Origin: Bacilli bacterium
Lineage (GTDB): Bacteria > Bacillota_I > Bacilli_A > RFN20 > CAG-826
Reading direction: 5' to 3'
NCBI GenBank assembly: GCA_017940265.1
Contig: JAGAYY010000020.1
Location: 26,097-90,096 of the forward strand
Length of the DNA: 64,000 bases
Below are positions 8,589 to 16,958 of this stretch, piece after piece; within the stretch, counting starts at the first letter, position 1, and every line of letters begins with the position of its first letter. The notes under the pieces were generated by a model, which was not told where the DNA came from, searched no databases, and saw only the letters and a program-made list of their open reading frames with translations. The translations under genes and the position numbers were made by a program.

Positions 8589-9818
8589 ATGGCAAATAGA
8601 AAAGTTACTTATCTTCCCGAATTAGTGGATAACAATATTGAATTATCAGTCAGACACTTAAAGCAATTCTTTAAGTTCGGACATGGTAAAAATGCTTTCG
8701 TTACCAAAGCCGTTCACGATATCAGTTTTGATATCAAAAAAGGTGAATGCTTCGGTGTCGTTGGTGAATCTGGCTGTGGCAAAACCACAACTGGTAGAAC
8801 TTTAATCAGATTATATAAGGCTACTTCCGGTTCTGTTTATTTCAAAGGTTACCGTATTGTTGCGGGTAATAGATGGAATGAAAAAGAAATCAAATGGAAG
8901 AGAATTAAAACAAATCGCAAGATCAGAGACTTAAAGAACGAAATGAATGAAAAGATTCGCGTTCTTTCTGACGAACAAGGTAACAAAGAATTTGTTGAAA
9001 GTGAAAGTGCTAAGATTAGAGATCAATATAACGCTCAAATCGAAAAATTAAAAACCGATTTAGCGGCTTTAATCAAGGAACAAAAAGAAAAGATTGCCCA
9101 ACATAACTACGACAACAAACATGTTGATAAGAAGTTAATGAGCAAGATGCAAATGATCTTCCAAGATCCAGTTGACTCTCTTGACCCACGTATGACCGTT
9201 GAAGACATCATTCAAGAAGGTTTACACATCCAAGGTCAATATAATGCGTTTGAAAACTCACAAAAGGTGAGAGAAGCCTTAATCAAGGTTGGCTTATTAC
9301 CAGAATACGCTTCTCGTTACCCACACGAATTCTCTGGTGGTCAACGTCAACGTATTGGTATCGCAAGAGCGTTAATTATGAATCCAGACTTCTTAATCTG
9401 TGATGAACCAATTTCCGCCCTTGACGTCTCTATTAGAGCCCAAATCATCAACTTATTAAATAACTTAAAAGATGAAATGGGTTTAACCATTATGTTCATT
9501 GCTCACGACTTATCCGTTGTTAAATACTTCTGTGATAGAATTGCCGTTATGTACTTTGGCAATATCGTTGAGTTAGCAAGTAGTGATGAATTATTTGCTC
9601 ACCCATTACACCCATACACCAGAGCGTTACTCTCAGCAATTCCAAAGCCAGACCCATTAAGTGAAAAGGAAAGAAAGAGATACATCTATGTTCCTGCTAA
9701 TGAGCATGATTATTCTAAAGAAGCTCCAAGCCTCGTAGAAATCACTCCTGGACACTTCGTTATGGCTAACAGCGAAGAACTTGAGAAATATCGTAAAGTT
9801 CTAAACGAAACGAAATAA
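8589..9818 (+). CDS. oppF: OppF ATPase with short coiled-coil insertion
   Basis: Second ATPase of the transporter, 409 residues. Walker A GESGCGKT (about 58-65), Q-loop MIFQDPVDSLDPRMTV (from about 189), signature FSGGQRQR (about 245), Walker B FLICDEP and switch His (AHD) are present. About 75 extra residues (roughly 100-180), rich in K/E/D and predicted coiled coil, lie between Walker A and the Q-loop; OppD's insertion is at a different site, after the Q-loop. The start is set by AAGGAGG in the end of oppD. A terminator follows. The typical C-terminal region (HPLHPYTRALLSAIPKPDP) confirms the Opp/Dpp subfamily. Confidence 0.95.
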   Translation: MANRKVTYLPELVDNNIELSVRHLKQFFKFGHGKNAFVTKAVHDISFDIKKGECFGVVGESGCGKTTTGRTLIRLYKATSGSVYFKGYRIVAGNRWNEKEIKWKRIKTNRKIRDLKNEMNEKIRVLSDEQGNKEFVESESAKIRDQYNAQIEKLKTDLAALIKEQKEKIAQHNYDNKHVDKKLMSKMQMIFQDPVDSLDPRMTVEDIIQEGLHIQGQYNAFENSQKVREALIKVGLLPEYASRYPHEFSGGQRQRIGIARALIMNPDFLICDEPISALDVSIRAQIINLLNNLKDEMGLTIMFIAHDLSVVKYFCDRIAVMYFGNIVELASSDELFAHPLHPYTRALLSAIPKPDPLSEKERKRYIYVPANEHDYSKEAPSLVEITPGHFVMANSEELEKYRKVLNETK

Positions 9819-9824
9819 AAAAAT

Positions 9825-9855
9825 AAAGGCAGATTTATTGTCTGCCTTTTTTCTT
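9825..9855 (+). terminator. Terminator of oppBCDF
   Basis: Perfect stem AAAGGCAGA / TCTGCCTTT with a 7-base loop, then a T run interrupted once by C. Confidence 0.9.
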
Positions 9856-9860
9856 TCAGT

Positions 9861-9866
9861 CATAAT
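9861..9866 (+). promoter_or_regulatory. -10 box for the carboxylesterase gene (leaderless start)
   Basis: CATAAT lies six bases before the ATG at 9873, with no SD between. Transcription would start at or next to the start codon. Confidence 0.45.
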
Positions 9867-9872
9867 GAATCT

Positions 9873-11696
9873 ATGAAAAAGAAGAATCATTTATTATTCT
9901 GGATTTTATTCCCCATCGGGTGGACATTAATTACCGCCTTATTGGTGTTCTATTTTGACCTCGCTAATGGTCCATTAGTGTTTTTCATCTTAGAACTAGT
10001 TCTATTAGTGGCGTTTTTTATCGTTAGAACGCTCTTTAGGGACCGAAAATTCCTATTTAGATTATTTACATGGATTGGCTTTTTAGGCCTTACAGTGGCC
10101 TTTATTTCATTTAGCCAACCAACAGTTACTAAGAAAAGTGCAGCATACTATTCTAATCCAACAGTTATAGCAGAGCCTTTAAACCTTAACGAAGGTAAGG
10201 TTCAAGGCATTTATAACAAGGATAAAACAGTGGAAATCTACGCTGGTATACCATACGCAAAAGCGGAAAGATGGAAATTCCCTAAAACCTATAGTTGGGA
10301 AGGAATTAGAGACGGCAGATATTTCGGTCCAAGAAGTATGCAACCAGATAATAGCCCAGTAGTCGGTTCACTTGTTGATATCTATTCTGAAAAAGGTTGG
10401 TATCCAAATTATCAAATGCAACCACTGCAAGAGAAAAGTGAAGATAGCTTATATCTTAATATTTGGAAACCAAACACTGATGAAACTAATTTACCAATCT
10501 TAGTTTATATTCATGGTGGCTCTTTAACTACTGGCACTAGTGCGAGTGAAAGTTATAATGGTGAATCAATCGCTAAAACTGGTGTCATCATGATCACTAT
10601 TCAATACCGTCTTAATGTATTTGGCTATTTTGCCCATCCTGACTTAAAAGCGGAAGCTTTAGAAGAAGAAGGGCACGCAACCACAGGTAACTATGGCTTA
10701 TTAGATCAAATATTCGCTCTTAAATGGATTAATGAAAACGCCTCTAACTTTGGTGGTGATAAGAATAATATTACAATCGCTGGTGAAAGCGCTGGTAGTT
10801 CCAGTGTTTCCGTGATATGCGCCTCCCCATTAGCAAAGAATCTATTTAAAAGAGCAATAGGGGAATCTTCCTCTTTAGTCATTAAACGTCCTCCTCATAC
10901 ATATCGCACAACGGATGATGCTTATAAAATCAGTAACAACATCTTAAAAGAATTTAATTGTTCTTCTATTGAAGAATTAAGAAAAGTTCCCGCTAGTAAA
11001 TTAGTTAATACTAGATATAAGAACCAAGAGATGATTCTCGATGGCTATGCTTTAACTAAAAACCCATATCAAGTCTATCTTGATGGTGAAAACAACGAAG
11101 AAGCTTTATTAAACGGTTACAACGTTAAAGAAGCAGATGCCTTTGTGGTGCCTACTTTCTTATTCTCACCAACGAATAAGAACAACGCTAAAGAGCGTTT
11201 AATTAATTATTTTGATCAAGAATTTGGTGAAAAAATCTATAACCTTTATAAAGACAAAATTGAAGAGAACGCTTTTGAAGCCTTTAATGAAATTATTTCT
11301 GTTTATTGGTTTATTCAACCACATCATTCTTGGTCTAATGCTGCGCTCAGTAGTGGAATAGATGTATATAGATATCAATTCACTAAAGAAAACGGCTTCC
11401 ATGGCACATATCATTCAGGTGAAATGCCTTATTGCTATGGCAATTTAGAAAGACAAAATAAATCATTCGCTTATGATGAAAGCGATTATCAATTAGAAAA
11501 GACGATGGTTAGTTACTGGTCTAACTTCGCTAAAACTGGTAATCCGAATGGTGAAGGTTTACCAACTTGGGATAAATATGTTTCTAATGGTGATGTTATG
11601 GAACTTGGTAGTCACGTTGGACCATTAGAAGATAAATATTTAGCGTTATATGATTTACTTGATGGCTTTATCGATAAGAAAATAGCCAATATGTAA
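9873..11696 (+). CDS. Membrane-anchored type B carboxylesterase
   Basis: A 607-residue protein: two or three hydrophobic helices (about 8-85), then a carboxylesterase type B (para-nitrobenzyl esterase-like) alpha/beta hydrolase domain. Family marks seen: SEDSLYLNIWKP, the oxyanion-hole segment YIHGGS, the nucleophile elbow GESAGS with Ser about 306, and the catalytic His in HSGEMPYCYGN (about 514). It hydrolyses ester bonds; the substrate is unknown. The N-terminal helices suggest attachment to the membrane, with the catalytic domain probably outside since no cytoplasmic partner is evident. No SD is present; a -10-like box is six bases upstream. It ends exactly against the convergent gene 11697-13739. 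Confidence 0.88.
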   Translation: MKKKNHLLFWILFPIGWTLITALLVFYFDLANGPLVFFILELVLLVAFFIVRTLFRDRKFLFRLFTWIGFLGLTVAFISFSQPTVTKKSAAYYSNPTVIAEPLNLNEGKVQGIYNKDKTVEIYAGIPYAKAERWKFPKTYSWEGIRDGRYFGPRSMQPDNSPVVGSLVDIYSEKGWYPNYQMQPLQEKSEDSLYLNIWKPNTDETNLPILVYIHGGSLTTGTSASESYNGESIAKTGVIMITIQYRLNVFGYFAHPDLKAEALEEEGHATTGNYGLLDQIFALKWINENASNFGGDKNNITIAGESAGSSSVSVICASPLAKNLFKRAIGESSSLVIKRPPHTYRTTDDAYKISNNILKEFNCSSIEELRKVPASKLVNTRYKNQEMILDGYALTKNPYQVYLDGENNEEALLNGYNVKEADAFVVPTFLFSPTNKNNAKERLINYFDQEFGEKIYNLYKDKIEENAFEAFNEIISVYWFIQPHHSWSNAALSSGIDVYRYQFTKENGFHGTYHSGEMPYCYGNLERQNKSFAYDESDYQLEKTMVSYWSNFAKTGNPNGEGLPTWDKYVSNGDVMELGSHVGPLEDKYLALYDLLDGFIDKKIANM

Positions 11697-13739
11697 TTAT
11701 TCTTCTATCAAAGTAGCAGGTTTCATTAACTTCTTACGATAAATATATCCAAATACGCCACCAGAGGCTAATAAGAACGCACCGATATAGAATAACGGTA
11801 TGGTGATTTGATATGCCTTACATGGTTTAAATGATAGGGCAATATCATAAGTACCTTCTTTTAAGGTAAAGGCAATTAAGCCATCAACGTTTTGGACTTT
11901 ACTGATGGTTTTACCATCTTGCTTAACTTCATAAGTATCATAGTAGAACTGTGGGAACTGCACTAAAGCGGTTTCACTAGTAATATTGACATGGAATTTA
12001 TTATTAGGAGTATTGTACTCATAAATATCAACTTCACCTGTACCTTCTAAGACAGCTGGTTTGATATAACTTTCTAAATCATAGATGAAATCTCTTTGAG
12101 ATAATACGCGACTTCTGACAGTGCTATATAAAGAATTAGTGTATGTCACAGCATATCCGTCTTCATAGAATACTTGTGGCATCATTTCATTTTGCGCACC
12201 AGAATATTTAATATCTTTAGCGAATTGTTCACCATCTTGAGTGATAATCGCGGTTGGATTATGTTCAAATATTACTCTCTTTTCAAGAGTGCCCATTGTC
12301 ATAGTCATTAAGCCACAGGCAATCACAGAAGTAATAGTGAGGGCAATCTTATTTGTTTTAAGATGTGAGAAGATAAGAGACGCTAACATTGCAATAAGGA
12401 ATGAGAGCATGCTATACATTCTCCAAGGGAATTGGCCATTATACATAATTGGAGGCACTAGTTTCCATGCCCATGGAACAAAAATAAGCGCGAGGGTAAT
12501 GATAGAGGCCACAATTAAGAAGTATAAATCGACACTCTTATATAAAGGAACGTATTGTTCAGTAGAATCAGGTAACTTATTAGCTAAGAAAGAAATAAAG
12601 AAATAAAGAATTAAGGAAATTAGGATTGCTAAATAGATTTCCACTCTCACTTGGAAAATAAGCGGGAAAACAAACGCAGCGATACAAGCAGCAGCATGCT
12701 TATAGTACTTACTATATTTTAAGTTGGTTAAAAGCTTATCAATTAAGATGGCTAATACCATCGAGATAACATAAACAATAATACTGAATACCAAGGTTGT
12801 AATGGTGTCTTTAACCCAAACTAGATCACCTTGACGACCATTAATAAATATAAAGTTAATAAAGCCACTGAATTGGAATGATCTACTTGTGTCTTCTGAA
12901 ATGAATTCATAGGTAGTCCATTGTCTTTCCGCATCTGAAATATTATAGATACCTGAAGATTCGTAGTGGTGGCTATTCAAGACATAGAATAAAACACAGA
13001 AGATAATGATGATAATCGCTGAACCCAATGAAATAAGAGCGCGTTTATCACGTATCTTAGCAATCACACCTTTGATGTTGAATAAGACATACAAAACGCC
13101 AAAGATTACGGTGATCAAAGCGGTAAATGGGTGAGATAAGACAATAAGAATCGCGCCACTAGCGAATACGACATATGGTTCGACACGGTATTCTTTATCA
13201 TGAATAAAGCTATATACACCATAGAAAACCATTGGAATAAGTGACATGGCAATACTTTCAGCATAAGCACATCTCGCTAAAGCGCAGAATATACGATAAG
13301 GAAGTAATAAGAAGATGATAGAGCAGATAACCGCAATAGCGGGACGACCATTTGACATCTTAAGGGCTAATTTATACATATAAATGCCACCTAAAATAGC
13401 GCTCGCAAATATCATGAATTTTAAGCCATCACTAGGAGTGGCGCCCATCCATCTAAATAAATATGTAAAAATAGCCGCACCATAATGAGTAACTGGACCG
13501 TAATATGTATAATTATAAATAGCAAAGCCGCCGATGAATAAGTGATTCGTGGAATAACCAAAATAACCATGGTCAAAGCCGTAGATTAAATCGTTAACCA
13601 TGCCTAAATGGAAACCAATATCGTCCCCACCAGCAACACCATTACAAAGATAAACAAAGCACGAAAGAATAGATGCAATAACAATAACTGCATATGGGAA
13701 GTACTTTTTAAAGATATTAACGAACTTGTCTTTCTTCAT
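11697..13739 (-). CDS. Polytopic membrane protein, GT-C glycosyltransferase-like (6-pyruvoyl-tetrahydropterin synthase-related family)
   Basis: A 680-residue protein with about 12-13 hydrophobic helices and a C-terminal extracytoplasmic beta-rich segment (about 500-640) before a last TM helix. The first external loop carries GGDDIGFHLGMVNDLIYGFDHGYFG, the Asp-Asp...His pattern seen in GT-C-fold lipid-linked sugar transferases and in the PF10131 membrane family; assignment is by this pattern only. An upstream in-frame GTG at 13757 is possible, but the ATG at 13739 is preferred because an extended -10 box ends eight bases before it. A cell-envelope glycosylation role is inferred. The gene is monocistronic and its stop codon abuts that of the convergent carboxylesterase gene. 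Confidence 0.6.
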   Translation of the reverse strand: MKKDKFVNIFKKYFPYAVIVIASILSCFVYLCNGVAGGDDIGFHLGMVNDLIYGFDHGYFGYSTNHLFIGGFAIYNYTYYGPVTHYGAAIFTYLFRWMGATPSDGLKFMIFASAILGGIYMYKLALKMSNGRPAIAVICSIIFLLLPYRIFCALARCAYAESIAMSLIPMVFYGVYSFIHDKEYRVEPYVVFASGAILIVLSHPFTALITVIFGVLYVLFNIKGVIAKIRDKRALISLGSAIIIIIFCVLFYVLNSHHYESSGIYNISDAERQWTTYEFISEDTSRSFQFSGFINFIFINGRQGDLVWVKDTITTLVFSIIVYVISMVLAILIDKLLTNLKYSKYYKHAAACIAAFVFPLIFQVRVEIYLAILISLILYFFISFLANKLPDSTEQYVPLYKSVDLYFLIVASIITLALIFVPWAWKLVPPIMYNGQFPWRMYSMLSFLIAMLASLIFSHLKTNKIALTITSVIACGLMTMTMGTLEKRVIFEHNPTAIITQDGEQFAKDIKYSGAQNEMMPQVFYEDGYAVTYTNSLYSTVRSRVLSQRDFIYDLESYIKPAVLEGTGEVDIYEYNTPNNKFHVNITSETALVQFPQFYYDTYEVKQDGKTISKVQNVDGLIAFTLKEGTYDIALSFKPCKAYQITIPLFYIGAFLLASGGVFGYIYRKKLMKPATLIEE

Positions 13740-13747
13740 GCTTACAT

Positions 13748-13756
13748 ATCTTATCA
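13748..13756 (-). promoter_or_regulatory. Extended -10 box upstream of the GT-C-like gene
   Basis: Read on the minus strand: TG-A-TAAGAT, eight bases before the ATG at 13739, with no SD. Confidence 0.4.
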
Positions 13757-13874
13757 CTTGCTTTATTTTTATAAAAGTGCCAGATAACCTCTGCTAATAA
13801 GACGATTAAATATCAATAATCTGTTACAAAAGTATCAGCGTGTTATCAACTTCTTTATTTTTTCTTTTGATATA

Positions 13875-13883
13875 TGCTATTCT
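13875..13883 (+). promoter_or_regulatory. Extended -10 box for the DUF1295 gene
   Basis: TG-C-TATTCT, 15 bases before the ATG at 13899; a short leader without SD would result. Confidence 0.4.
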
Positions 13884-13898
13884 TCTTACCAGATAAAT

Positions 13899-14762
13899 AT
13901 GAAAAGAGTCATTGGGTTATCTGCTTTATTAATCATCTACGCCACAGCATTTGTCACAGGCATTTTCTTATTTATGCTCTTTGAAAGATTAGGCATAAAT
14001 GAATATATCGCTATTCTTTTAGCGGATGTTATTGCTACAGTGATAGTGTGGGCCAGTGGTGTGATTTTAAGAACTGCTTCCGCTTATGACCCATATTGGT
14101 CACTTCAAACCTTAGCGATTTATCTTTGCTTATTATTTAAATATCAAAACTGGCATGTAGGCACTATTCTCTTATTAGTGGTCATATCCTTATACTCATT
14201 AAGATTAACTTTGAACTTTATCTTAGGCTTCCATTCATTAAAGTATGTTGACTGGCGTTATAAGATGCTCAAAGAGAAAACTGGTAAGTTCTATCAAGTT
14301 GTTAACTTATTAGGTATTTGTATGTTCCCAACACTCGTGGTCTACGCTGCAACTTTACCAGTCATCGCCTATGCTTCAATTACCACATTTTCCGCGTTAG
14401 ATGTGATTGGCTTGTCAGTTATTATCTTAGGCGTTTTACTTGAATTAGTTGCCGATATCCAAATGAAGAAATTTGTGAAAACTAGAATAGACCGTTCACA
14501 AGTCTTAGATAAAGGATTATGGAGATATTCAAGACATCCTAATTATTTAGGTGAAATTGCCATTTGGTTCGGCATTGCTCTTACATTAATTATTTCTCAT
14601 TTCAATTATTGGTATTTCCTCGCTGGAGCGGTTGTTAACTTATTAATGTTCTTATTCATTTCTATCCCAATGGAAGAAAGACATTTCAAAGGTTATAAAC
14701 CTGATTACGAACAATATAAAAAAGATACACATATGTTACTAATTCTTCCAAAGAAGAAGTAA
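13899..14762 (+). CDS. DUF1295 membrane protein (steroid 5-alpha-reductase / isoprenylcysteine methyltransferase-like)
   Basis: A 287-residue polytopic protein with about seven hydrophobic segments. The diagnostic C-terminal part is WRYSRHPNYLGEIAIWFGIAL followed by PMEERHFKGYKPDYEQYKKDTHMLLILP; the RHPNY-GE motif binds the nucleotide cofactor in this superfamily, which covers NADPH-dependent lipid reductases and methyltransferases. The bacterial substrate is unknown. The gene stands alone between a GT-C-like gene pointing away and an MFS gene converging on it, with a bidirectional terminator at its end. No SD; a short leader from the extended -10 box at 13875 is proposed. Confidence 0.85.
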   Translation: MKRVIGLSALLIIYATAFVTGIFLFMLFERLGINEYIAILLADVIATVIVWASGVILRTASAYDPYWSLQTLAIYLCLLFKYQNWHVGTILLLVVISLYSLRLTLNFILGFHSLKYVDWRYKMLKEKTGKFYQVVNLLGICMFPTLVVYAATLPVIAYASITTFSALDVIGLSVIILGVLLELVADIQMKKFVKTRIDRSQVLDKGLWRYSRHPNYLGEIAIWFGIALTLIISHFNYWYFLAGAVVNLLMFLFISIPMEERHFKGYKPDYEQYKKDTHMLLILPKKK

Positions 14763-14766
14763 ATGA

Positions 14767-14791
14767 AAAGAGTGGTACGAGACCACTCTTT
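14767..14791. terminator. Bidirectional terminator
   Basis: AAAGAGTGGT / ACCACTCTTT perfect stem with an ACGAG loop, A-rich on one side and T-rich on the other, between convergent genes ending at 14762 and 14809. Confidence 0.85.
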
Positions 14792-14808
14792 CAAATTGTA
14801 AGGATTGA

Positions 14809-16794
14809 TTACTCAGCAACTGGTTGTCTGCCGACTCTTTGTCTGATGACATTGAGTTCTTCTAAGGCAGCAGCATCCTTTTCATCTTGTTTTGCTTTAC
14901 GAGCTTTGGCTTTTTCTTCCATAGCGATCTTTTGATCAGCGCTCATGGCATCAAGCTTGGCTTGTTTCTTGGCTTCAGCTTCAGCCTTCTTATCCGCGGC
15001 TTTCTTATCCGCTTCAGCTTTTTGCGCTAAGAACTTAGCGTTTTCTTCTTCGAAGTTTAAGCCTTTCTTTTCACAATTTTCTTTTAATTGTGCCACTCTA
15101 GCTTCTTCGACTAAACGAGCATTTTCTTCTTCTTCTTGTTTGGCTCTGACATCTGGTTCAACCCATTGACCACCAGCGGCTAAAACTTCAGCCTTTTGGT
15201 CAGCAACGATAGCTTTGTTATCAGAATTAGTGAATTTTTCAACGTTCATAAAAATGAACATAACAGCAATGATTAAGTAGCAGATACCTTCAACACCGAA
15301 GGATAAGAGGGTGTGGAGGACTCTTCTAGCAGCGATATCTGGGAATGCAGCGTTGAGACCAACGATGATACCATTACAGATACCACTCATAGCGACCATG
15401 ATAGAACCATAGACTGCCATGGTGAAACCGTCAGTACGGACACCATAAACTGCTTCTTGGTGATCTAAGATGTTAGCCATTAAAGCAATAGAGATGTACA
15501 TCGCAGGAGCGGTACCTAAAGCTTTAATACAGAAGGAAGCAACGGAGATACCAGTAATAGCACCAGTGTTACCGATGAAACCTAAACAGGCGAATGATGC
15601 AGCGGCTGCTAAAGCGGCAACAACACCACCTAATGAGATTGTTTTTGCTTTTGTTAATTTCGCGGCTAATGGCCAGACAATGACCATACCTAAGGCTGTT
15701 GGAACAGCGCCGACAGTATTAATAACGGATGAAACAGAGTTTGTACCGGTTAAGGCTTGTGAGAAGAAGGACATACCGTTGTTCTTCATCATGCCACCGA
15801 ATTGGTATAAGAACCAGAAAATCATAATCATCCACCAGTATTTATCTTTCAAGCAAATACTGATTTGTTTGCCCATTGTGACTTTCTTTGGTTGACCTTT
15901 AACGTCACCATTTGTCGCAGCGGCTTCAGCGTTCTTAATATTTTCTTCAGTAATACGTTCACGTGTGAAGAAGTATTCAAGCAAGCAACCAAGGACTAAG
16001 GCAACAATCATAACAATCATCAAGATTGTCCATTTTTGGTTAGCTTCAGCACGGGAGATAACAGTGTTATAAACAGCACCAGCTTCACCAAGGTCGTTTG
16101 TGACCATCTTGACCATTTCGCCCTTGTCATTTAAAGCCATATATTCATATTTTGGTAATAAACCTAATAAGTCGACTAATAAACCACCGAACATACCGGA
16201 GACACCAGCAGCACCTAATTGTGCAGCCATGATAGCGGTACCTAATAAGCCACGTTTTCCACTGTCACGAGTGGATAAGTTAACTAACGCACTGTGTGAT
16301 GTGTAGTACATTGGCCATGCGATTGCATAGTATAAGTTATAGCCAACAGCGATGAAGATGGAAACTAATAATCCATTGTCAACAGCGTTTGGATCAGGAA
16401 TTTCTGCAGCGGCAGATGGGAATGGTACTAAGAACAAGACAAGCATAGCCACTAAAATTACAGGCATACCTAATAAGATAAGTGGTCTTGCTTTACCAGC
16501 AAGGCTTGGTTTTCTTTCCATTAATCTTCCGACGAAGATGTTACCAATAATAATGATTATTGATGAGATAATTGGAAGAAGTGTTTCAAAAAGTGGATTC
16601 CATGTGCCCAAGCCTAAAACTTTATCCCAATATTGAATGAGCCAGATGTTGATAACACCATTACCCATTAACGCTAGGATAGGTCCTAATAAGTAGCCAA
16701 GGCCAGCTTCAGGAAAAAGAGAAACAGTTCTACTTTTGATTTTCGAACGCATCAAACGCGTCTCGAAAAAACTCTTTTTTGTTTTTTCAGCCAT
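14809..16794 (-). CDS. GPH/MFS-type sugar symporter with C-terminal coiled-coil tail
   Basis: A 661-residue protein. Residues about 30-515 form a 12-helix major-facilitator domain resembling glycoside-pentoside-hexuronide:cation symporters (start GYLLGPILALMGNGVINIWLIQYWDKVLGLG; NIFVGRLMERKPSLAGKARP loop). Residues about 520-661 are a cytoplasmic tail dominated by K, A, E and D with heptad-like spacing ([32 protein letters not shown]), a predicted coiled coil not found in the core family. Substrate unknown, probably a sugar. A textbook SD (AGGAGGT) precedes the ATG, and a good promoter with flanking inverted repeats lies at 16835-16868. The tail may tether a partner or regulate the carrier; that is inference. 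Confidence 0.85.
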   Translation of the reverse strand: MAEKTKKSFFETRLMRSKIKSRTVSLFPEAGLGYLLGPILALMGNGVINIWLIQYWDKVLGLGTWNPLFETLLPIISSIIIIIGNIFVGRLMERKPSLAGKARPLILLGMPVILVAMLVLFLVPFPSAAAEIPDPNAVDNGLLVSIFIAVGYNLYYAIAWPMYYTSHSALVNLSTRDSGKRGLLGTAIMAAQLGAAGVSGMFGGLLVDLLGLLPKYEYMALNDKGEMVKMVTNDLGEAGAVYNTVISRAEANQKWTILMIVMIVALVLGCLLEYFFTRERITEENIKNAEAAATNGDVKGQPKKVTMGKQISICLKDKYWWMIMIFWFLYQFGGMMKNNGMSFFSQALTGTNSVSSVINTVGAVPTALGMVIVWPLAAKLTKAKTISLGGVVAALAAAASFACLGFIGNTGAITGISVASFCIKALGTAPAMYISIALMANILDHQEAVYGVRTDGFTMAVYGSIMVAMSGICNGIIVGLNAAFPDIAARRVLHTLLSFGVEGICYLIIAVMFIFMNVEKFTNSDNKAIVADQKAEVLAAGGQWVEPDVRAKQEEEENARLVEEARVAQLKENCEKKGLNFEEENAKFLAQKAEADKKAADKKAEAEAKKQAKLDAMSADQKIAMEEKAKARKAKQDEKDAAALEELNVIRQRVGRQPVAE

Positions 16795-16826
16795 AATGAC
16801 CTCCTAATGATATGTATCGTTCAAAT

Positions 16827-16868
16827 ACTCTTTAATCATAAATGATTGATACCTATTATTCAAAGAGT
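16827..16868 (-). promoter_or_regulatory. Promoter of the GPH/MFS gene framed by an inverted repeat
   Basis: On the minus strand: TTGAAT (16863-16858), 17-base spacer, TATGAT (16840-16835). The arms ACTCTTT (16827-16833) and AAAGAGT (16862-16868) lie just outside the two boxes, so a dimeric regulator could straddle the promoter. Read on the plus strand the repeat is followed by a few Ts, but there is no gene there to terminate. Confidence 0.6.
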
Positions 16869-16958
16869 TTTTAAGCCACTTTTTTGTTTCTTTTTGATTT
16901 AGTCGCAACAATTTAATGAAAATAGCAGCAAAATATTATATATTTTTTGTGTATCTTT

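Noticed and set aside
15470..15895. Plus-strand open frame opposite the GPH symporter
   Set aside because: It is the mirror of a long coding region with biased codons, has no SD and no recognisable protein features.
16862..16872. Plus-strand terminator before the surface protein
   Set aside because: The arms and T run exist, but no plus-strand gene lies upstream; the arms are better explained as an operator around the minus-strand promoter.
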